Of a DNA stretch of 11,481 nucleotides, positions 5,745-11,481 are shown one piece after another (within the stretch, counting starts at the first letter, position 1; the number at the start of each line of letters is the position of its first letter). Under the pieces are notes generated by a model, which saw only the letters and a list, made by a program, of their open reading frames with translations, was not told the DNA's origin and ran no database searches. A program made the position numbers and the translations under genes. Source of the stretch: Robinsoniella peoriensis (GTDB taxonomy: Bacteria; Bacillota; Clostridia; Lachnospirales; Lachnospiraceae); the NCBI RefSeq assembly GCF_042680125.1, contig NZ_JBHTNY010000084.1; one strand, 5' to 3'.

Positions 5745-6684
5745 GTACTATTCTCCTTTGCCCATCCACTAAATTCAGGAATACATCTTCTAATGTTGCT
5801 TTCTTCTGCGTAAATGAGGAAGAAATTACCCCATACTGTTCCATTGTTGTAAATATATTTGTTATTTGTTTCATTCCACCAGTTATTTCTATCGTCACCG
5901 TCAAGTTATCTTCATCCACTGCTGTTATATCCTCTGAAAACAATTTTTTCATCTTTTGCAAATTCTCACGATGTTTTAAAGTAAATAAAATATATTCGCT
6001 GGATGATAACTTCTTAATCTCTTCCACACTGCCATTTGCAATAATAACACCCTCATGCAAGATTGCAACCCGATCAGCAAGTTCTTCCGCCTCTTCTAAA
6101 TACTGGGTGGTCAAAAAGATGGTAACACCACTCTCTTTAAGCTTTTGAATAATGTTCCACATTGCATTTCTGCTTTGTGGGTCAAGACCGGTTGTCGGTT
6201 CATCCAGAAATATAACGGAAGGATTTCCTAATAGACTCATTGCGATATCTAACCTCCTGCGCATTCCTCCGGAGTAAGTGGAAGTCCGCTTATCTGCCGC
6301 ATCTTCCAACTGGAAATCTCTTAACAATTTATCTGCCTGCATCTTATAATTTTTGATATGGCTCAACCGGGCAACCATCTCCATATTTTCCCTCCCGCTC
6401 AGTATTTCATCCACAGCTGCAAACTGTCCGGTCAGGCTAATCTTTTTTCTGACTTGCGCCCCATCCTTTTTTACATTTTGTCCGCAGACGAAAACAGTTC
6501 CGCTATCCATCTGAAGCAATGTTGCTAAGATTTTCACGGTTGTTGTTTTACCGGCTCCATTCGATCCCAGCAGACAGAAAATGGTGCCTTTCTGAACTTC
6601 AAATGTAACTCCTTTTAGTACGTCTTTTTCTCTATAAGACTTTTTTAATTCACTCACTTTTATTGCAAATTCGTAATTATCCAT
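5737..6684 (-). CDS. ABC transporter ATP-binding protein, DrrA-like (315 aa)
   Basis: ATPase that powers the adjacent permease. Walker A is GSNGAGKTT (40-48), Q-loop Gln87, signature YSGGMRRRLD (137-146), Walker B VIFLDEPTTGLD (157-168). The switch residue is Gln194 in TTQYLEEAEELADR rather than the usual His; as far as I recall Gln is normal in the DrrA branch, so this places the protein there rather than marking loss of function. The about 90 residues after the ATPase core form the C-terminal extension of this branch. The start has AAGGAGG 7 nt upstream. It is the first gene of the exporter operon, with a leader of about 185 nt after the promoter at 6877-6905. Confidence 0.93.
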   Translation of the reverse strand: MDNYEFAIKVSELKKSYREKDVLKGVTFEVQKGTIFCLLGSNGAGKTTTVKILATLLQMDSGTVFVCGQNVKKDGAQVRKKISLTGQFAAVDEILSGRENMEMVARLSHIKNYKMQADKLLRDFQLEDAADKRTSTYSGGMRRRLDIAMSLLGNPSVIFLDEPTTGLDPQSRNAMWNIIQKLKESGVTIFLTTQYLEEAEELADRVAILHEGVIIANGSVEEIKKLSSSEYILFTLKHRENLQKMKKLFSEDITAVDEDNLTVTIEITGGMKQITNIFTTMEQYGVISSSFTQKKATLEDVFLNLVDGQRRIVHE

Positions 6685-6844
6685 TCTAAATCCTCCTTAT
6701 TTTTATTTGAACATCTTTGTGAAAGTAATTTTTTCTCTTCTTAATGCAAAAGGCTCACATCCGTTAAATACAATTTCTATCTATCTTCGGAATATAATCT
6801 TCTTATGTAGTTCTTTACTAGCATCACTTCAAGTTCGCACTCAT

Positions 6845-6905
6845 TGAGTATAAACTCGTTGAGTAATTACTTCATCAGTATATCAAAGCTTTTAATATCT
6901 GTCAA
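6845..6905 (-). promoter_or_regulatory. Exporter operon promoter with tandem TetR-type operators
   Basis: Minus strand: TTGACA (plus 6900-6905), 17-bp spacer, TATACT (plus 6877-6882). Downstream of the start point lie two half-symmetric sites of the form TGAGTA-NN-TACTCA: TGAGTATAAACTCG (6845-6858) and TGAGTAATTACTTC (6860-6873), forming a 15-bp tandem (ACTCATTGAGTA at 6839 and ACTCGTTGAGTA at 6854). The whole element matches the TetR gene's promoter at 7632-7696 at 47 of 65 positions without gaps. The remainder of 6685-7040 (leader 6685-6844, spacer 6906-6980) shows no gene. Confidence 0.75.
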
Positions 6906-6985
6906 CCGGTAAAATACCATTACTTAATTTTCCACTTTTTATCTCTAAACCCCGTCACTATAAGGATTTGTTTGCTAAATACAAT

Positions 6986-7016
6986 AAGCCGCCTGCTCTT
7001 TTAGAACAAACGGCTT
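6986..7016 (-). terminator. Intrinsic terminator of the TetR gene
   Basis: AAGCCG..CGGCTT ends of a 14-bp stem (6986-6999 with 7003-7016, two G-T pairs in the minus-strand RNA) close a 3-nt loop. ATTGTATTT follows on the minus strand. It lies 24 nt after the TetR stop codon and separates it from the exporter promoter. Confidence 0.8.
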
Positions 7017-7040
7017 TGAAATTTATAACTATATTTAGTT

Positions 7041-7619
7041 TTAATGATTTCTTAACATATCAACAATCCATTCAACTTCTGGAAACGGCATTTTGCTATG
7101 TAAAGCATACTGCACCGCTATTGCCTGTAAAGTGTTGCTAAATAAATAAGTCAAAGCATAAGGGTTACCTTGTCGAATTGTGCCCATCTGTTGCCCTCTT
7201 TTAATGATTTCAGCTATTTTATCAGCATCCTGCTCCCTGGATTTCACTTTCTCATAGATATGTTTTGGAATACCTTCACTTTGTTTTAGCTGTGCTATAA
7301 GAATAAAAAATTTCGATCCCATTTCATCCTCTTTTAAGCAGCGCAATACAGATTCGGCAACTTGTTCAAAGTAAGTAATTGGATCCGGATTTTCAAGGCC
7401 TGTCCAAGTGTCACTTTTCTGAAGTGCAATATCTACCAGGGTCTCCAAAAGGATTTCTTTTGTTTTAAAATAATGAAAAAGCAATCCTTCACTTATATTT
7501 ATAGATTTCGATATTTCACTTGTTTTTGTGGATGCATATCCTTTTTTTATAAAAAGTTCTATAGATGCAATTAAAATCTCTTCTTCTCGTTTTGCTTTTT
7601 GTTCTGCCCGTGTTGTCAT
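7041..7619 (-). CDS. TetR/AcrR-family transcriptional repressor (192 aa)
   Basis: Dimeric ligand-responsive repressor. The N-terminal helix-turn-helix is clear: REEEILIASIELFIKKGYAS, then TKTSEISKSINISEGLLFHYFKTKEILLE (residues about 11-60). The rest is the variable helical ligand-binding domain and shows no family-specific motif. AAAGGAGA lies 5 nt before the ATG. Its own promoter carries a perfect TGAGTA-TT-TACTCA operator, and the exporter promoter 0.8 kb downstream carries related sites, so it very probably represses itself and the DrrAB-type exporter, with the exported compound (or a relative) as likely inducer. The latter is inference from family practice. Confidence 0.93.
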   Translation of the reverse strand: MTTRAEQKAKREEEILIASIELFIKKGYASTKTSEISKSINISEGLLFHYFKTKEILLETLVDIALQKSDTWTGLENPDPITYFEQVAESVLRCLKEDEMGSKFFILIAQLKQSEGIPKHIYEKVKSREQDADKIAEIIKRGQQMGTIRQGNPYALTYLFSNTLQAIAVQYALHSKMPFPEVEWIVDMLRNH

Positions 7620-7635
7620 TACATTCTCCTTTCAT

Positions 7636-7696
7636 TGAGTATTTACTCACTGTTTTATCTTGTGCTAAGTATATCAAAACTTTCTGTATCTGTCAA
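7636..7696 (-). promoter_or_regulatory. TetR gene promoter with perfect inverted-repeat operator
   Basis: Minus strand: TTGACA (plus 7691-7696), 17-bp spacer, TATACT (plus 7668-7673). TGAGTA-TT-TACTCA (7636-7649) lies just downstream of the expected start point, between promoter and ribosome binding site, where a bound repressor would act as a block. Confidence 0.78.
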
Positions 7697-7730
7697 ATAG
7701 CTATTCCTCAAGAAAAATAGGCATAAGACA

Positions 7731-7754
7731 AAAACATCCCCAAAGAGATGTTTT
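7731..7754 (-). terminator. Intrinsic terminator of the ydhG-DHFR-like operon
   Basis: AAAACATC (7731-7738) pairs with GATGTTTT (7747-7754) around an 8-nt loop. On the minus strand TGTCTT follows. It lies 44 nt past the stop codon at 7799. On the plus strand CTGATTTTTT follows, so it could also stop read-through from the opposite side. Confidence 0.7.
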
Positions 7755-7798
7755 CTGATTTTTTCAGGTGCAATAACATCAAAAACAACAAAACAAAT

Positions 7799-8335
7799 TT
7801 ATCTCAATTCATAGATAACGTCTGTAATCCCATTATAACTTTGTGATTTAATTAATTTCAATTGTTTTTGTCTTTCACCTTCTGTTATTTCAAACAGACG
7901 AATTCCATTACCTAAAATTGTGGGGATAATAGAGATATGAAATTTATCAATTAAATTTTCTTGAACAAGCGGCTGAATAACTGTTGCGCCACCACAGATC
8001 CAAATATCTTTCCCTGGTTCCTCTTTTAAATTTTTTACAAGCTCACAGACACTCTCATTTACAAATTTAATATTTTCTGTATCATGAAGTTCCTTATGCG
8101 TAATCACATAACTTGTCAGGTCTTTGTACATCCAATCATCCGGAGACAATTCTGTCACTATCTGATGATAGGTCTTCCATCCTATGATCACCGTGTCAAT
8201 TCCTTTGATAAACTCAAAATAGCTGACCATATCGTCCGCGGCAGGTTCTTGTCCACACAGCCAGTCGATATTTCCGTCTTTTCCTGCAATATAGCCGTCA
8301 AGGCTCATGGCAATAAATAAAATTACTTTTCGCAT
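7799..8335 (-). CDS. Dihydrofolate reductase / RibD C-terminal domain family protein (178 aa)
   Basis: Probable NADPH-dependent reductase of the RibD_C fold (YyaP/YwjB-like), not a housekeeping folate enzyme. MSLDGYIAGKDGNIDWL (10-26) is the family hallmark. DTVIIGWKTYHQI (47-59) corresponds to the GRKTY nucleotide-binding segment, with Trp in place of the usual Arg. KDIWICGGATVIQPLV (114-129) and PTILGNGIRLF (147-157) are the further conserved segments. Length is typical. GGGAGG lies 5 nt before the ATG. It begins 13 nt after the ydhG stop, so both are one operon. Physiological substrate unknown. Confidence 0.9.
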   Translation of the reverse strand: MRKVILFIAMSLDGYIAGKDGNIDWLCGQEPAADDMVSYFEFIKGIDTVIIGWKTYHQIVTELSPDDWMYKDLTSYVITHKELHDTENIKFVNESVCELVKNLKEEPGKDIWICGGATVIQPLVQENLIDKFHISIIPTILGNGIRLFEITEGERQKQLKLIKSQSYNGITDVIYELR

Positions 8336-8348
8336 GTGTTCCTCCCAT

Positions 8349-8720
8349 TTATTTTCTCCAAAAAGCTGTGCAGTCTTCTTTATCCTTTATATTGTACTGT
8401 ATCATACGCTCTAACAGTGGATAATCAATTGGATCATCCCACTTGATCCGAAATATATTTTTACCATGGCTATATCCGGATTTTATTATTTCTTCCGAAA
8501 ATTCATCAATTCCTCTGACTTCAGGAGAAACAGCAAAATGCTGTTTTGATATACTAAACCCGATAATAAATGTTCCATGATCCGTAAACATCGGCTGATT
8601 CCATGCGATTTTAGATTCCAGATTTGGAAATTTATGTTTCACCCAGTTCAAAACTTCCCGTATACGGTCGCGATGCCCCTCATCGCCAATGGCTTCCAGA
8701 TACTCTGCAAAAGGTTCCAT
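8349..8720 (-). CDS. ydhG: YdhG-like iron chaperone / DUF1801 protein (123 aa)
   Basis: Small cytoplasmic protein of the DUF1801 family, closely resembling Bacillus YdhG, described as a frataxin-like iron chaperone. MEPFAEYLEAIGDEGHRDRI at the N-terminus, KIAWNQPMFTDHGTFIIGFS (37-56), KQHFAVSPE (58-66) and the ending DKEDCTAFWRK are all family features, and the length is full. The frame is open upstream to 8876, but the start at 8720 has GGAGG 6 nt upstream and the usual family N-terminus. It is the first gene of the operon with the DHFR-like reductase. The iron role is known from the Bacillus homologue only; here it is inferred. Confidence 0.88.
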   Translation of the reverse strand: MEPFAEYLEAIGDEGHRDRIREVLNWVKHKFPNLESKIAWNQPMFTDHGTFIIGFSISKQHFAVSPEVRGIDEFSEEIIKSGYSHGKNIFRIKWDDPIDYPLLERMIQYNIKDKEDCTAFWRK

Positions 8721-8869
8721 TTCATTCCTCCGTTCCAAATGATTTCTATCCAGTCGTTCGTATTTAATTATGTCCAGGAAATAGAAAATCATTCTGTTTA
8801 TACTAGCACTTACTGCATTCCAAATTTTGAAGTAAGATTTTTCCTTAGCGTAATTACTCCAAAATTCCA

Positions 8870-8889
8870 TTACCATATTTTACCATATT
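8870..8889. repeat. Perfect 10-bp tandem duplication in a divergent intergenic region
   Basis: TTACCATATT occurs twice without a gap (8870-8879 and 8880-8889), between the divergent ydhG operon and the small membrane protein gene. One helical turn of spacing would suit a tandem protein site, but it may be replication slippage. The rest of 8721-8939 contains no supported gene; 8721-8876 is an open but probably untranslated frame continuous with ydhG. Confidence 0.7.
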
Positions 8890-8939
8890 AAACCACCTGT
8901 TTGTTATGATAAAATATCAATACATTGGAGGGAACCACT

Positions 8940-9386
8940 ATGGAAAATAAAAAAGACAATGCCTTAACTAAACCAGCCGGCAATTTAAATTTCCAGCGCA
9001 GGACTAAAATATACAGAAAACTGACAATAACACCTTTCTGGAGAATTTTTATCCTTATACTCATATTTGCTTCAATCATACGCATCCCCATAGAAACTGC
9101 ATACCTGAAGGACCCGGAATATGTACTAATTGATTCTGAACATAATATAGATCAAAATGGTAATTGTATAGTACACGCTATCGTGCGAAATGTGACCTTT
9201 GAAAGGCAAATATTAAATGCTGTATCCGGCATCACTGCACGGCACCAGGTCCAGTATAATGATCTTCGTAAATACCGGACCATAATCTATATGTACCGTA
9301 ATATCTTTGATTATGTGGGGGAAAAGCCTTTTAAAATATACTTCCAGTATTCTGATTCCAAGTTTATACATAAGCCCCTGCGTTAA
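8940..9386 (+). CDS. Small single-span membrane protein, unknown function (148 aa)
   Basis: I do not recognise this protein. It has a basic, soluble N-terminus (KPAGNLNFQRRTKIYRKL, 11-28), one hydrophobic segment (FWRIFILILIFASIIRIP, 33-50), and a C-terminal part of about 95 residues without cysteines beyond one (NGNCIVHAIVRNVTF) and without recognised motifs. The positive charges before the span predict an inside N-terminus and an outside C-terminal domain; it could alternatively be an uncleaved signal anchor. The frame opens at TTG 8925, but the ATG at 8940 is chosen because GGAGGG (8927-8932) is 7 nt upstream. It stands alone, divergent from ydhG and convergent with the ligase gene. Confidence 0.72.
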   Translation: MENKKDNALTKPAGNLNFQRRTKIYRKLTITPFWRIFILILIFASIIRIPIETAYLKDPEYVLIDSEHNIDQNGNCIVHAIVRNVTFERQILNAVSGITARHQVQYNDLRKYRTIIYMYRNIFDYVGEKPFKIYFQYSDSKFIHKPLR

Positions 9387-9411
9387 AAGAATTAATAGTT
9401 ACGTAAGCAAA

Positions 9412-9441
9412 GGCCGAAAACTGCATTTCTGGTCTTCGGCC
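9412..9441. terminator. Possible bidirectional terminator between convergent genes
   Basis: GGCCGAA (9412-9418) pairs perfectly with TTCGGCC (9435-9441) around a 16-nt loop. It lies 26 nt after the membrane protein gene and about 80 nt after the ligase stop on the other strand. On the minus strand TTTGCTTACG follows; the plus side has no T-run. The position suggests termination; the tails are poor. Confidence 0.45.
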
Positions 9442-9520
9442 ACCTGTTCCTTCAAAATGTTACATTTAATAAGAGAACTCCTTGACTTGCTTACTCCACT
9501 GACCCTCTAGTTGTTGAATT

Positions 9521-10444
9521 TTAATCTTCCGTTACTTCTTCCGGAAATATATCATCCCGGAACCCCTTCCATACCGGCTGTCTCATAGCATCTCTTGTAT
9601 TCGGCATGTATTCAATGGTACACACCTTAAACGTAACCCATATAGCGTCTTCATTTCCTTTTGGCAATATGGAAAATGGATTGTTGGATACCGGATTCAG
9701 GCTTTTTATAACTTCCGTTGTTACTCCGGAGGTAACATGTCCCTTATATAGCAGCCTGTTATTTTTAAATCTGCCCAAAATAATACTAAAGGTATTCTCT
9801 TTTTTCACTATATATCCGGTGACAATATAATCTTCATCTGCCATTCGTTTAAACTTAATCCAATCCTTTGTCCGCTTCCCCATGAAATACAGGCTGTCTG
9901 AGCGTTTAGCTACTACACCCTCCAGTTTTTTCTGGTCTGCTATATTATATAGCCCAATGCCGTTTTCCGGTATAAATCTTGAAATTGCAAATTTAGCCGT
10001 TTCTGCACCAAAAGATTTTTTTAAGAATTCTTTTCTTTCTAATAGTGGTTCCAGAGTTATTTGCCTGCCCCCATAATAGAGACAATCATAAGCGACAAAA
10101 GATGCCGGATACCTTCTCGAAGCCAGTTCTATTTTAAACTGGTCAGAAAGCAGACTTCTCCGCTGCAGCTCGTAGAAATCGGGGACTCCGTTTTTTAAAA
10201 CAACTAACTCCCCATCCAGAATACACTGATCGGTAACAAGTTTAAATAACTCTTTGAGTTCCGGAAACTTTTGTAAAAGAAGCATATTCCGCTTATTTCT
10301 TAATTCCACGCTCTTTCGATCGAGATATGCAATACAACGGCTGCCATCCAATTTTAATTCGTAAATCCAATTAGGATTATTAAAGGGATCCCGCATCTCA
10401 GATATGAGCATCGGTTCTACGCTGCGGTCATTGAAAATATCCAT
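9521..10444 (-). CDS. ligD: ATP-dependent DNA ligase, stand-alone LigD-type ligase domain (307 aa)
   Basis: Seals double-strand breaks in bacterial non-homologous end joining together with Ku. Nucleotidyltransferase motifs are complete: motif I ELKLDGSR with the adenylated Lys31 (29-36), ILDGELVVL (75-83), motif III SFVAYDCL (115-122), motif IV LEGVVAKR (174-181), motif V DWIKFKR (194-200). The OB-fold domain follows, with MRQPVWKGFRDD (287-298) as motif VI. It contains only the ligase part: no polymerase or phosphoesterase domain is fused, unlike full mycobacterial-type LigD, and no polymerase gene is in the window. The ATG comes immediately after the ku stop codon (TAA-ATG), so the two are co-translated. 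Confidence 0.94.
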   Translation of the reverse strand: MDIFNDRSVEPMLISEMRDPFNNPNWIYELKLDGSRCIAYLDRKSVELRNKRNMLLLQKFPELKELFKLVTDQCILDGELVVLKNGVPDFYELQRRSLLSDQFKIELASRRYPASFVAYDCLYYGGRQITLEPLLERKEFLKKSFGAETAKFAISRFIPENGIGLYNIADQKKLEGVVAKRSDSLYFMGKRTKDWIKFKRMADEDYIVTGYIVKKENTFSIILGRFKNNRLLYKGHVTSGVTTEVIKSLNPVSNNPFSILPKGNEDAIWVTFKVCTIEYMPNTRDAMRQPVWKGFRDDIFPEEVTED

Positions 10445-11224
10445 TTATGCCATTCCCTGCTGGTTTTGTGTAATTTCCAGACTTTTTTCCAAAGCATCCA
10501 TTAAATTAATAATATTATTGCCATCAGTTCCCTGATCCGCTGTCACAATTTCCTGACCCTGTATCTTTTTCATAATAGCTTCCCGCAGTCTTGCCTGGTA
10601 CTCATCATGGAATTCAGCAGCGACAAAAGGTTTCGTCATATTTTCGATTAAAAGTTTTGCCATATCCAATTCGTTTTTTTCCAATTGCATTTTCGGTATC
10701 TGTTTTGGTACCGCAGCAATTTCATCATGGTAATATAACGTTTTCACAATCATACCCTCTTTCGTTGGGTATAATACCAACAATTTTTCGTTTGTTCCCA
10801 TGACTGATTTTGCAATAGCAACTTTCTTCTGGGCGAGCAATGCCTGACGCAATAACTCATAAGCTTTTTCTGCCCCTGTGTCCGGTATAGCATAATAATC
10901 TTTTTCATAATAAATCATATCAACTTCACTGATTTTGGCAAATTGTATGATATGAATCGTTTTGTCCCTCTTCGTTTTAATTTTCTCCAGGTCTTCATCC
11001 GTCATAATGACGTATTTATCCTTTTCGTATTCATAACCTTTGACAATGTCCTGAGAAGTTACCTCTTTGCCACAGTGACTGCAATATTTTTTATATCTGA
11101 TCCGAGCCTTGCTCTCTTTATCTAACTGGTTAAAATGAATGTCATTATCTATGGTTGATTTATACATTCCAATCGGTATTAAAACCAGTCCCATAGATAT
11201 ACTGCCCTTGTGTGCTACTGCCAT
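10445..11224 (-). CDS. ku: Bacterial Ku protein, NHEJ end-binding (259 aa)
   Basis: Homodimeric ring protein that threads onto broken DNA ends and recruits the ligase. MAVAHKGSISMGLVLIPIGMY (1-21) is the standard N-terminus. IVKGYEYEKDKYVIMTDEDL (60-79) and IHIIQFAKISEVDMIYYEKDYYAIP (90 onward) are core family segments, and IINLMDALEKSLE near the end is the conserved minimal C-terminal tail, without the long basic extension some bacteria have. Residues 48-51 form CSHC inside the usual RIRYKK..C..CGKEV region, one half of a metal site; two such pairs in the dimer could bind zinc, which is speculation. The start has AGGGG about 7-11 nt upstream. First gene of the ku-ligase operon; no convincing promoter could be assigned. 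Confidence 0.95.
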   Translation of the reverse strand: MAVAHKGSISMGLVLIPIGMYKSTIDNDIHFNQLDKESKARIRYKKYCSHCGKEVTSQDIVKGYEYEKDKYVIMTDEDLEKIKTKRDKTIHIIQFAKISEVDMIYYEKDYYAIPDTGAEKAYELLRQALLAQKKVAIAKSVMGTNEKLLVLYPTKEGMIVKTLYYHDEIAAVPKQIPKMQLEKNELDMAKLLIENMTKPFVAAEFHDEYQARLREAIMKKIQGQEIVTADQGTDGNNIINLMDALEKSLEITQNQQGMA

Positions 11225-11297
11225 AAAAACACCCCTTTTTATTTTTTAGCATTAGCAACTGTCATTATTATTATGTATAAAAGATCTTAAATTTGGG

Positions 11298-11346
11298 TTT
11301 AGCTGAGGAAGGGACGCTTTGTAGAGGAGATAGTGCAACGGAAAGA
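11298..11346 (+). repeat. Right copy of the dispersed repeat, inverted relative to the left-end copy
   Basis: This stretch contains the same ordered blocks as the minus strand of 31-77: TTTAGCTGA (11298-11306), GACGCTTTGTAGA (11313-11325), TAGTG and CGGAAAGA (11339-11346). It lies upstream of ku and reads away from it. The sequence beyond is visibly GC-richer than the rest of the window. Confidence 0.6.
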
Positions 11347-11481
11347 TGGGAGTGGAAAACTGGTATGGGCTCCGTCAGCTGGCCGCAGAACTGGTATTTT
11401 CTAGCCTTTCCGAAGCGCTTTTTGGCGGCACGCGGGCATTCACCGAGAAATCCTGATGCATTTCTCGGTTCAGTACCCGCT
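11347..11481 (+). other. GC-rich structured region continuing the repeat, cut by the window end
   Basis: There is a perfect 10-bp inverted repeat, ACCGAGAAAT (11442-11451) with ATTTCTCGGT (11460-11469), nested inside GCGGG (11432-11436) and CCCGC (11476-11480), so a long hairpin with an internal loop is possible. AACTGGTAT occurs twice (11358-11366 and 11389-11397). No T-run follows before the window end. The plus frame from 11296 stays open to the end but has no start with a ribosome binding site and an odd, Trp-rich composition, so I do not call a gene. Confidence 0.5.

Noticed and set aside
5077..6148. His-to-Gln switch residue in the exporter ATPase as a sign of inactivity
   Set aside because: Gln at this position (TTQYLEEA) is, as far as I recall, normal for the DrrA branch, and all other ATPase motifs are intact.
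7799..8335. Housekeeping dihydrofolate reductase (folA)
   Set aside because: Sequence hallmarks (SLDGYIAGKDG, GGATVIQPLV, LGNGIRLF) are those of the RibD-C-like group, and it is in operon with ydhG.
11233..11290. Forespore (sigma-G) promoter for ku, based on CATAATA on the minus strand
   Set aside because: The -10-like motif fits, but no matching -35 is found 17-18 bp upstream; the region is too AT-rich for the motif to mean much.
11296..11481. Open plus-strand frame reaching the window end
   Set aside because: No start codon with ribosome binding site, Trp-rich unusual composition, overlaps the repeat and hairpins; likely non-coding.
1..11481. CRISPR array, tRNA, rRNA, prophage or transposase gene
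   Set aside because: No regularly spaced repeats, no tRNA-like cloverleaf sequence, and no transposase or phage protein motifs were seen on either strand.

Overview
The window looks like a piece of chromosome from a low-GC anaerobic Firmicute, most likely a Clostridia/Lachnospiraceae-type bacterium. This rests on AT-rich DNA, strong GGAGG ribosome binding sites on nearly every gene, TTGACA/TATAAT-type promoters, and Firmicute-style protein families (HxlR and MocR regulators, DrrAB-type ABC exporter, YdhG, small stand-alone Ku and ligase). No rRNA, tRNA, CRISPR array, transposase or phage gene is visible. It is an accessory-type region of small, mostly self-contained regulator-plus-target modules.

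Left part (1-4600): an NADPH-dependent FMN reductase/flavodoxin-like gene (-) is divergent from an HxlR regulator (+) with an N-terminal cysteine, and palindromes lie over the shared promoters. Next comes a two-gene operon (-), a peptide-deformylase-like protein followed by an Asp/Glu-racemase-like protein overlapping by 4 nt. It is divergent from a MocR-type regulator (+) with a GntR winged helix fused to an aminotransferase fold. All three proteins deviate at a key position: the regulator has Asn where the PLP lysine belongs, the racemase has Ala at the first catalytic position, and the deformylase has DDCMS instead of EGCLS. A paired 8-bp direct repeat sits in the divergent promoters. A GNAT acetyltransferase (-) follows, preceded by an untracked broken second GNAT gene.

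Middle part (4974-7700): a DrrA/DrrB-type ABC exporter operon (-) and, upstream, a TetR regulator (-). The exporter and regulator promoters are near-duplicates (47 of 65 positions identical without gaps), both TTGACA-17-TATACT followed by TGAGTA/TACTCA-type operators. This is strong internal evidence that the TetR protein controls both itself and the exporter.

Right part (7799-11224): a ydhG (iron-chaperone/DUF1801)-RibD/DHFR-like operon (-), a small single-span membrane protein of unknown function (+), and a two-gene non-homologous end-joining operon, ku followed immediately by a stand-alone ATP-dependent DNA ligase (-). The extreme ends (31-77 and 11298-11346) carry related sequences in inverted, outward-facing orientation. 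They look like copies of a dispersed repeat; the right copy runs into a GC-richer, strongly structured stretch cut off by the window end.

The best candidates for something undescribed are the MocR/deformylase-like/racemase-like module with its substituted active sites, and the outward-facing repeat pair. The redox-type HxlR switch and the TetR twin promoters are well supported by sequence but conventional in type.
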